From NCBI GenBank assembly GCA_020636095.1, contig JACJYN010000003.1:310001-374000 (forward strand): DNA of 64,000 nucleotides. The letters are read 5' to 3'. The position numbers and the translations under genes were made by a program. Source of the stretch: Lewinellaceae bacterium. Lineage in GTDB: Bacteria; Bacteroidota; Bacteroidia; Chitinophagales; Saprospiraceae. The notes below the pieces were generated by a model. The model saw nothing but the letters and a program-made list of their open reading frames with translations. It did not search any database and had not been told where the DNA came from. This document shows, piece by piece, positions 57,903 to 64,000 of this stretch (within the stretch, counting starts at the first letter, position 1; every line of letters starts with the position of its first letter).

Positions 57903-58529
57903 TTAGTGCTGCACATAGATAATATACTTTTCCTGATAGTACTCCTCATCAAAAAAGTCGGATAAAGGATAAACCTCGGAATAAGCGCTGCGAGGCAGGG
58001 CCTTGATTTCAGATTTGACATCGCCGCCTTTCAAGGCGATCAGCCCATTTGGCAGAGCGTGTTGTTGCGCGCGTTTGATGAGGGGGAAGCTCCAGTCTAC
58101 CAGTTTATCGAGGCTGGCTACCGCCCGGCAGGTGACAAAGTCGAATTTGTGTTTCAGTTCTTCGGCCCGGATATGCCGGGCTTTGACATTTTCGAGCCCG
58201 AGGGCGCCGACGATCTCTTCTACGACCGTGATCTTCTTTCGGGTGCCGTCGATGAGCGTGAATTTCGTTTGGGGAAAGAAGATGGCCAGTGGAATGCCGG
58301 GCAGCCCCCCGCCGGTTCCCAGGTCGAGAATCTCAGCGCCGGGAGCGAAGTGGATCAGCCGGGCGATGCCCAGGCTATGCAGAATATGGTGAGCGTACAA
58401 GTTGTCGATATCCTTTCGGGAGATCACATTGATCTTTTGGTTCCAGTCTTTGTAAAGGGCGCCCAGTTGAACCAGTTGTTGCTGTTGCCGCTCTGTGAGC
58501 TTGGGGAAATACTTGAGGAGGATTTCCAT
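57903..58529 (-). CDS. rsmG: 16S rRNA (guanine-527-N7)-methyltransferase RsmG
   Basis: A 208-aa SAM methyltransferase that modifies G527 of 16S rRNA. Motifs: YKDWNQKINVISRKDIDNLY, the SAM site EILDLGTGGGLPGIPLAI and VTCRAVASLDKLVDW. ATG 58529 gives the normal length; the longer frame is antisense to its neighbour. It overlaps the pseudouridine synthase stop by one base (TAATG), so the genes are coupled. Confidence 0.92.
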   Translation of the reverse strand: MEILLKYFPKLTERQQQQLVQLGALYKDWNQKINVISRKDIDNLYAHHILHSLGIARLIHFAPGAEILDLGTGGGLPGIPLAIFFPQTKFTLIDGTRKKITVVEEIVGALGLENVKARHIRAEELKHKFDFVTCRAVASLDKLVDWSFPLIKRAQQHALPNGLIALKGGDVKSEIKALPRSAYSEVYPLSDFFDEEYYQEKYIIYVQH

Positions 58530-59209
58530 TATTTTACTGTTTTTAGGAAAGCCTGCCAAACCGGGTCTTCCTCCGGCAGCGGCGCCACCACTTCCTCCCA
58601 CTCACCGGATACGGGATGGCGAAAGCGCAGCTTCCAGGCGTGCAGATGGATGGACCGGCCGGGGTTGCTCCGCCGGGCGCCGTATTTGACATCCCCTTTG
58701 ATGGGGCAGCCGATGGCCGCCAACTGGGCCCTCACCTGATGATGGCGGCCGGTATGCAGCCTGATTTCGAGTAAGTGATAATGGTTGGTGCTGCCCAGGT
58801 AGCGGTAGGATAACTCCGCCCTTTTGCTTCCTGGTTGTTCTTCCTCAAAGGCCAGGGTGCGGTTTTTGCGCGCATCCTTCTTCAGGAAGTGGATTAGCGT
58901 ATCCTCCTCTTTTGGTGGTTTTTCGTGTACGGCCGCGAGGTAAGTCTTTTCTACCTGGCGTTCGCGAAACTGCTCGTTGAGGCTAACCAGCGCGCCGCCC
59001 GTCTTGGAAAATAAGACGAGCCCGCTGGCGGGCCGGTCGAGCCGGTGGATGAGGTCCAGCTTTGATTTACAGTAAATTTCCGCCAGGTTGATCAGCGCCT
59101 TGTCGCCGGTCTTATCCTCCTGCACGGGCAGGCCGGCGGGCTTATTGAAAGCGATGAGCTGGTTGTTTTTATAAAGCAGCAGCGATCCGATCTGGAATTC
59201 TTTGGGCAT
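58529..59209 (-). CDS. RluA family pseudouridine synthase
   Basis: A 226-aa RluA-type enzyme without an S4 domain. Catalytic Asp in LIHRLDRPASGLVLFSKT; also LLEIRLHTGRHHQVRAQLAAIG and HLHAWKLRF. ATG 59209 (MPKEFQIGS) was chosen. The RNA target (23S rRNA or tRNA) cannot be decided. It is followed by rsmG, giving a small RNA-modification operon. Confidence 0.88.
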   Translation of the reverse strand: MPKEFQIGSLLLYKNNQLIAFNKPAGLPVQEDKTGDKALINLAEIYCKSKLDLIHRLDRPASGLVLFSKTGGALVSLNEQFRERQVEKTYLAAVHEKPPKEEDTLIHFLKKDARKNRTLAFEEEQPGSKRAELSYRYLGSTNHYHLLEIRLHTGRHHQVRAQLAAIGCPIKGDVKYGARRSNPGRSIHLHAWKLRFRHPVSGEWEEVVAPLPEEDPVWQAFLKTVK

Positions 59210-59210
59210 A

Positions 59211-59399
59211 TTAGTCAATTTCTTCGTAGTCAATATATTCGCCCTCCTCGGCGCCGGCCGGCTTTTGGCGAGGTGGTTGCTCGGGCGTAATCCGCTCCTT
59301 GTGCTTCTCCTCCCCTCCGCTGCCGAGGGCATTGGGCCCCAGGAAATACTTATACAATACATAAATGATTGCGCTGGTAAATAGCCATTTGAGTAACAT
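59211..59399 (-). CDS. DUF4834-type small membrane protein
   Basis: A 62-aa protein: one N-terminal helix (WLFTSAIIYVLYKYFLG), a polar linker and an acidic tyrosine end (EGEYIDYEEID). This pattern is typical of the DUF4834 proteins of Bacteroidota, function unknown. One base separates its stop from the start of the pseudouridine synthase gene. Confidence 0.75.
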   Translation of the reverse strand: MLLKWLFTSAIIYVLYKYFLGPNALGSGGEEKHKERITPEQPPRQKPAGAEEGEYIDYEEID

Positions 59400-59562
59400 A
59401 CTGGATTGTTTTTCTAATTGAAGCCATTGCAACATGCAATGATATAAGGTTTTTATTACAATCTCCCCCCTTTTGGGGCATACAATTTGCTGAAGAGTCA
59501 CATTCTTTAGAACAAATTAAAATAGAAAACGGAGCGGCCTGCGGGCAGTAGCAATAATTTTT

Positions 59563-59570
59563 TACTTTTG
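59563..59570 (+). promoter_or_regulatory. Candidate -7 promoter box for the GT117 gene
   Basis: TACTTTTG matches TAnnTTTG and lies 85 bp before the start codon at 59655. No clear -33 element is seen, so confidence is moderate. Confidence 0.4.
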
Positions 59571-59654
59571 CAGTTCAATAAATTAAACCCACCGCACAAT
59601 TGATACACAGCACTTTGGAGTGATGTGGGATAGATTAAACAACAGGAATACTCA

Positions 59655-62600
59655 ATGGGATCAATGAAACGTCTACACACCGCTGCCGGCTGGCTGGTTT
59701 TTGCCATCGCGATGACGGTATACTTTTTTTCTGCGGAGCGCACCGGCAGCTTATGGGATTGTGGCGAGTTTATCCTTGGCGCCTACAAGCTCCAGGTGGT
59801 TCACCCTCCCGGCGCCCCCCTATTCATGATCGTGGGCCGTATGTTTACCTGGTTGGCCGAGGTTTTCTCGGACAATCCTTCTGACATAGCCTTTTCGGTC
59901 AACCTGATGTCCGGCATTTGTACGGCCTTTGCCGCCATGTTCATCTGCTGGGTCACCATCATTTTAAGCCGCCTGGCTTTGGTTGGCCGCGAGGAGGAGT
60001 TGGACTCCGGGCAGTCGATTGCACTGGCCGGGGCTGGACTGGTAGCTGGCCTGTCGACAGCCTTTGCTACTTCCGTATGGTTTTCGGCGGTGGAAGGCGA
60101 GGTATATGCGATGTCTACTTTCTTTACGACTCTTACCCTGTGGTCGATGATGAAATGGTACAGCCTGCCGGACAGCCAGTCGGCCGACCGTTGGCTGTTG
60201 TTTACCATTTATTCCGCCGGCCTTTCAATTGGGGTCCACCTGTTGAGCATTCTGACCTTTCCTGCCCTGGGGCTTTTCTACTACTTCAAGAAATACGAAA
60301 AACATAGTTGGTGGGGCATTGTTGCTGCTGCCGGCGCCGGCGCTGTCGCTATTGTTGCCATTCAGTCGCTGATTATCGTGGGAATCCCCAAACTGTGGGG
60401 AGCCATGGAGTTACTCACCGTCAACGGCATGGGTTTGCCCTTTAATTCGGGCCTGGTTCCCACCCTACTGATCATAGTAGCCGTGATCTTTTTCGGCCTG
60501 CGGTATGCTCACCAGAAGCGCAACCTGGCATTACAACAACTAATCGTTGGAGCCAGCCTGGTGATCATTAGCTTTTCCACCATCGGGGTGATCGTCGTTC
60601 GCGCCAATGCCGATCCTCCCATCAATATGAATGACCCGCGCGATGCCATGCGGCTCATCCCGTACCTCAACCGCGAGCAATACGGAGAGCGGGCCCTGCT
60701 GCGGGGGCCGCATTTCGACGCCAAACCCGTAGAGTCGAAAACGGAAGACCGCTACGGCCGGGTCGGCGACCACTACGAGATTGTAGACCAGAAGATATCT
60801 TACGTCTACCGCAATTCGGACAAGATGCTCTTCCCGAGAATGGGTGATTACACCCAGGGCCGCCCGTCGCTGTACAAGCGCTGGATGGGCCTCGACCCCA
60901 ATGGCCCTCTTCCTCCGGGCCGCCCCAATCAGTTGGATAACATTCAGTTTATGTTCAACTATCAATTGGGGTGGATGTACTGGCGCTATTTCATGTGGAA
61001 TTTTGCCGGACGCCAGAACGGAGAACAGGGTTTCTACCCCTGGGATAAATCCAGCGGCCACTGGATCTCGGGCATTAACTTTCTCGACAGCTGGCGCCTG
61101 TACAACCAGAGCGAGTTGCCTCCGACAATGAAGAATGAAGAAGGCCGCAATCAGTATTACCTTCTACCTTTCCTGTTTGGCCTCATAGGATTGTTCTTCC
61201 ATTTTAAACAAAGAAATAATGAGGCGCTGGGCGTGCTGGCGCTGTTTGTCATTACCGGTATTGGTATTACCATCTATTCCAATCAGCCACCAAATGAGCC
61301 CAGGGAGCGAGACTATGTGCTGGTGGGTTCCATTTTTACCTATTGCATCTGGATTGGCATGGCTGTGGTGGCCCTGTTCGAGCAGCTTCGGCAGCGGCTC
61401 GGGCAAAGTGGACCGGTAGCGGCGGTGTTGGCTTCCGTTGTTGTTCTGAGCGCCCCGTTACTCATGGGCGCCCAAAATTTCGATGACCATAGCCGCCTCC
61501 ATCATACCGGCGCCCGGGATTACGCCAACAACTTCCTGCAGAGTTGCGAACCCAACGCCATTATTTTCACTTATGGGGATAATGACACCTATCCGCTGTG
61601 GTACGCCCAGGAGGTAGAAGGCATTCGCAAGGATGTACGCGTGGTCAATCTGAGCCTTATTGCGGTCGATTGGTATATCAACCTGTTGCGCCGCAAGGTG
61701 AATGATTCGCCGCCGATCAAAATGTCTATTCCCATAGATGCCTACCAGGGCAAAAAGCGGAATCAGGTATTCTACTACAACCCTACCGGGCAGGACCGGC
61801 CACAGACTCTCCAGGATTTTATACGCTTCATCGGAGAGGACCATCCGCTGCCCACTCAGTCGGGCCGGGAGATTGAAAGCCATTACCAGTCCAAGAATGT
61901 ATTTATTCCCGTTGACCGGGCGGATGTACTGGCCAACAAGGTGGTCGGCATTGAAGATACCGCCAGGATGGTTTCCCGCATTCCACTAAACTTGCAAAAT
62001 AAGGACTACCTTATCAAGGATGAGGTCGCCATTCTGGATATCCTTTCTTCCAACCTGTGGGAGCGGCCTATTTATTTCGCTGTGACTTGCCGGCAGGACA
62101 AGCTGTTCGGCCTGGATGACTATCTCCAGTTGGAAGGGCTGGCCCTGCGCATTGTTCCCGTACGTTCACAGAGCGAACCGCAATATGGCATTATGGGCAG
62201 TGGCAGGGTGAACACGGATGCCGTTTATGAAAATGTCATGGAGAAGTTCCGCTGGGGCAACTTCGATAAGTACAAAATGTTTGTCGACCGCTCTTATGCA
62301 CCCAGCGTACAAAGCCATCAGTTGAGCATGCGGCGGGCCGCCCTGCAGATGCTACAGGAGGGTAAGCGCCAGGAGGCAATTGACCTGATCGACAAGTATT
62401 TCGAGGCCTTCCCCAATATGAACTTCCCCTACGATTACCGGGCCTATTACATGATCAGTGTGTACCTGCAGGCCGACGCTTACGATAAGGCCAAGCCGCA
62501 CATGGCTATCCTGGCGGACCAAATAGCGGACCAGTTGCGCTTCTACAATTCCATTGATGCAGATGTGCTGGAATCGAGTTTCCAAACGGAGTATCTGCTG

Positions 62601-62732
62601 GCGATGCGCACTAAGGACGATCTCATTCGGGACGCCAAACAAAATAACGATACGGAGTTTTTGAATGAACTGGAGGCCAAATTCCAGCCCTATCAGGTGC
62701 AAGGGCCCGAAAACTTCGTGCCGCCAAATTAA
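59655..62732 (+). CDS. DUF2723 / GT117 family membrane glycosyltransferase-like protein
   Basis: A 1025-aa protein. The first ~600 residues have about 12 helices and the family motif SLWDCGEFILGAYKLQVVHP (acidic residues after helix 1, as in PMT-type O-mannosyltransferases). The C-terminal ~400 residues are soluble and end in a TPR-like helical region (EGKRQEAIDLIDKYFEAFPN). GT117 proteins are thought to transfer sugars from lipid carriers to exported proteins or lipids; a role in Bacteroidota protein O-glycosylation is plausible but unproved. Confidence 0.85.
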   Translation: MGSMKRLHTAAGWLVFAIAMTVYFFSAERTGSLWDCGEFILGAYKLQVVHPPGAPLFMIVGRMFTWLAEVFSDNPSDIAFSVNLMSGICTAFAAMFICWVTIILSRLALVGREEELDSGQSIALAGAGLVAGLSTAFATSVWFSAVEGEVYAMSTFFTTLTLWSMMKWYSLPDSQSADRWLLFTIYSAGLSIGVHLLSILTFPALGLFYYFKKYEKHSWWGIVAAAGAGAVAIVAIQSLIIVGIPKLWGAMELLTVNGMGLPFNSGLVPTLLIIVAVIFFGLRYAHQKRNLALQQLIVGASLVIISFSTIGVIVVRANADPPINMNDPRDAMRLIPYLNREQYGERALLRGPHFDAKPVESKTEDRYGRVGDHYEIVDQKISYVYRNSDKMLFPRMGDYTQGRPSLYKRWMGLDPNGPLPPGRPNQLDNIQFMFNYQLGWMYWRYFMWNFAGRQNGEQGFYPWDKSSGHWISGINFLDSWRLYNQSELPPTMKNEEGRNQYYLLPFLFGLIGLFFHFKQRNNEALGVLALFVITGIGITIYSNQPPNEPRERDYVLVGSIFTYCIWIGMAVVALFEQLRQRLGQSGPVAAVLASVVVLSAPLLMGAQNFDDHSRLHHTGARDYANNFLQSCEPNAIIFTYGDNDTYPLWYAQEVEGIRKDVRVVNLSLIAVDWYINLLRRKVNDSPPIKMSIPIDAYQGKKRNQVFYYNPTGQDRPQTLQDFIRFIGEDHPLPTQSGREIESHYQSKNVFIPVDRADVLANKVVGIEDTARMVSRIPLNLQNKDYLIKDEVAILDILSSNLWERPIYFAVTCRQDKLFGLDDYLQLEGLALRIVPVRSQSEPQYGIMGSGRVNTDAVYENVMEKFRWGNFDKYKMFVDRSYAPSVQSHQLSMRRAALQMLQEGKRQEAIDLIDKYFEAFPNMNFPYDYRAYYMISVYLQADAYDKAKPHMAILADQIADQLRFYNSIDADVLESSFQTEYLLAMRTKDDLIRDAKQNNDTEFLNELEAKFQPYQVQGPENFVPPN

Positions 62733-62738
62733 GCGTGA

Positions 62739-63179
62739 ATGAGTACGAAAATTGCCATAGGCTGTGATCACGCCGGCTTTCCCTACCGGAAAGGCATTTT
62801 GAGCCTCCTGAAATCCAGGGGGATAACGGCGCTCGATTTCGGGACGGATTCGGCGGATTCAGTGGATTACCCCGACTTTGCCCATCCGGTGGCGGAAGCA
62901 GTAGAGTCCGAAGCGGCTCAGATGGGCATCGTCCTGTGCGGAAGCGGCAACGGGATTGCCATGACGGTGAACAAGCATCAGGGCATTCGCGCCGCCATTT
63001 GCTGGAATGAAGAGTTGGCAAGGCTGGCCCGTCAGCACAACGATGCCAATGTGCTTTCCATACCCGTGCGTTTCGTTACCGAAGCCATGGCCCTGGCCAT
63101 GGTTGAAGCTTTCCTGGAAACGGAATTTGAAGGAGGCCGCCACGCCCGCCGCGTTGATAAGATAAGGATCAATAAGTGA
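62739..63179 (+). CDS. rpiB: Ribose-5-phosphate isomerase B
   Basis: A 146-aa canonical RpiB: MSTKIAIGCDHAGFPYRKGI, catalytic Cys in IVLCGSGNGIAMTVNKH, and HNDANVLSIPVRFV. It interconverts ribose-5-phosphate and ribulose-5-phosphate. It starts 6 bp after the GT117 stop, so it is co-transcribed with it. Compare the variant at 10786. Confidence 0.9.
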   Translation: MSTKIAIGCDHAGFPYRKGILSLLKSRGITALDFGTDSADSVDYPDFAHPVAEAVESEAAQMGIVLCGSGNGIAMTVNKHQGIRAAICWNEELARLARQHNDANVLSIPVRFVTEAMALAMVEAFLETEFEGGRHARRVDKIRINK

Positions 63180-63186
63180 ATATAGG

Positions 63187-63331
63187 TGACTGTTTAGGTA
63201 TTCCGGTTTTATGGTTTTTGGGTATTGTGGCCAGGTGCTTCCGGAGGCCATATCTGGCTATCAACGGTGGGGCTACACCAGGTAACCGCAACGCTATAAC
63301 ACCACCACACCGTTATGCCTAAATATTGTCA
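63187..63331 (+). repeat. Palindromic element B2
   Basis: The ends are imperfect inverted repeats (TGACTGTTTAGGTATT against the complement of the 63310-63331 end). The left half matches the inverted right half of B1 (50864-50988) over ~50 bp. The 277-bp gap 63180-63456 otherwise holds only the hairpin at 63399. Confidence 0.55.
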
Positions 63332-63398
63332 ATAGGCAATCGGCGGACGTATGCCGGCGTTCTTATAGGGTGAGTCCTTGTACATAAAAAGTTATCTT

Positions 63399-63431
63399 CG
63401 ATCGCCAGCCCATGTACCGGGCTGGCGATCG
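63399..63431 (+). terminator. Strong hairpin before the M28 peptidase gene
   Basis: CGATCGCCAGCCC and GGGCTGGCGATCG form a perfect 13-bp stem with a 7-nt loop, followed by TTGTTTTA. It ends 25 bp before the next start codon. It could terminate read-through from rpiB or attenuate the peptidase transcript. Confidence 0.65.
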
Positions 63432-63456
63432 TTGTTTTACCATCAACAGATTGATC

Positions 63457-64000
63457 ATGAGACAACTAGTGACAGCATTGTTCTTTGCCCTTTGCCTTCC
63501 GGTTTACGGGCAGTATCAGCCCGCCTCAAAACAGGAGGTGAGGGTTCCGGAGAGCCTTGGGGCTTTGATCACCAGTTCGGGTTTGCAAGAGCATCTGGCC
63601 ATTCTTGCTTCCGATGAATTTGAAGGCAGGGAAACCGGCCAGCCCGGCCAACAAAAAGCGGCAGAATACATTGCGGCGGTTTTTGAGGGTTACGGCCTGC
63701 CCAAAGTGGTTGGAGACAGTTCCTATTTTCAGGAAATAGCCTTTACGGCCGAAAGCTGGAACCGCATCGCACTGGCCGTTAACGGGGAGGACTACCGCCA
63801 CCTCTGGGACTACTACGCTTATCCTGCCACCAATGCCGCCCTTCCCCAAGCCAGCTACGAGGAGATACTCTTTCTCGGCTATGGGATCGAGTCGGATCGC
63901 TACAACGACTACAAAGATGTGGATGTAAATGGAAAAGCTATTTTGATCTACGACGGAGAGCCGGTGGATGCTTCGGGTATTTCACAGATAACCGGTACAC
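63457..64000 (+). CDS. M28 family metallopeptidase, 5' part
   Basis: The first 181 codons of a secreted peptidase running off the window. Signal peptide MRQLVTALFFALCLPVYGQ. Then LQEHLAILASDEFEGRETGQ followed by QKAAEYIAAVF, the standard N-terminus of Bacteroidota M28 aminopeptidases. From ~125 a PA (protease-associated) insert begins (FLGYGIESDRYNDYKDVDVN). The zinc-binding catalytic part lies beyond position 64000. ATG 63457 is clear. Confidence 0.85.
   Translation, partial: MRQLVTALFFALCLPVYGQYQPASKQEVRVPESLGALITSSGLQEHLAILASDEFEGRETGQPGQQKAAEYIAAVFEGYGLPKVVGDSSYFQEIAFTAESWNRIALAVNGEDYRHLWDYYAYPATNAALPQASYEEILFLGYGIESDRYNDYKDVDVNGKAILIYDGEPVDASGISQITGT

Noticed and set aside
59801..61883. 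Several minus-strand frames inside the GT117 gene
   Set aside because: No motifs and all within a long coding region on the other strand.
1..64000. CRISPR arrays, rRNA and tRNA genes
   Set aside because: No regular spacer-repeat arrays, no rRNA-like conserved blocks and no cloverleaf with a TTCRA loop and CCA-type acceptor were noticed in the intergenic regions.

Overview
The window reads as a chromosomal segment of a non-photosynthetic member of the Bacteroidota, most likely Saprospiria (Lewinella/Phaeodactylibacter/Haliscomenobacter-like). Reasons: GC near 50-55 % by eye, almost no Shine-Dalgarno sequences, several candidate TAnnTTTG -7 promoter boxes, and Bacteroidota-specific families (DUF5686 with a CarboxypepD_reg domain, DUF3127, DUF4834, DUF2723/GT117, a long PurF-like protein, SPII lipoproteins). 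No rRNA, tRNA or CRISPR array was seen. This taxonomy is inference from gene content.

Layout. 1-3.6 kb: ferredoxin-linked 2-oxoacid oxidoreductase alpha subunit and its GltD-like flavoprotein, minus strand. 3.6-5.9 kb: a mobile-element graveyard with the 3' end of a group IIC intron, an Rpn-type nuclease, an IS110 fragment and a broken metallopeptidase. 6-10.6 kb: Tat-exported three-subunit molybdenum hydroxylase (PaoABC type). 10.8-12.9 kb: RpiB-like isomerase, and PnuC divergent from a nicotinamide riboside kinase-like protein. 13.1-18.8 kb: compact minus-strand operon of ethanolamine-type permease, glutamine-synthetase-like ligase, SDR, aldehyde dehydrogenase and class I amidotransferase, which together fit a gamma-glutamylated ethanolamine route. 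19-21.6 kb: a caspase fused through one membrane helix to a periplasmic solute-binding domain and an OmpA domain. 21.6-29.2 kb: flavin reductase, SnoaL-like protein, S9 peptidase, surface proteins and palindromic repeats. 29.2-31.8 kb: gene remnants, including a YbaK deacylase gene that lost its centre and was then hit by an intact IS66 (ISBst12-type) element with an 8-bp target duplication.

31.8-45.6 kb: YdcF, an exonuclease/endonuclease/phosphatase-fold protein, two rhomboids, MutL, a DUF5686 outer-membrane protein, a penicillin-acylase lipoprotein, and a membrane redox operon whose ferric-reductase/Rieske gene is broken twice. 45.9-53.8 kb: PurF-like protein; then an aminotransferase and a pterin dehydratase divergent from a geranylgeranyl reductase, a ferredoxin, two methyltransferases and a UbiA prenyltransferase. 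The last five resemble the plant/cyanobacterial tocopherol enzymes (VTE3, VTE4, VTE2, phytyl-chain reduction). 53.8-64 kb: M42 peptidase, flippase, a tryptophan-repeat protein, DUF3127, RsmG, RluA-like, DUF4834, GT117, RpiB and the start of an M28 peptidase.

The strongest discovery candidates are the caspase/solute-binding/OmpA fusion, the tocopherol-type quinol cluster in a heterotroph, the complete ethanolamine gamma-glutamylation operon, and two families of palindromic repeats whose terminal arms match within each copy but differ between copies.
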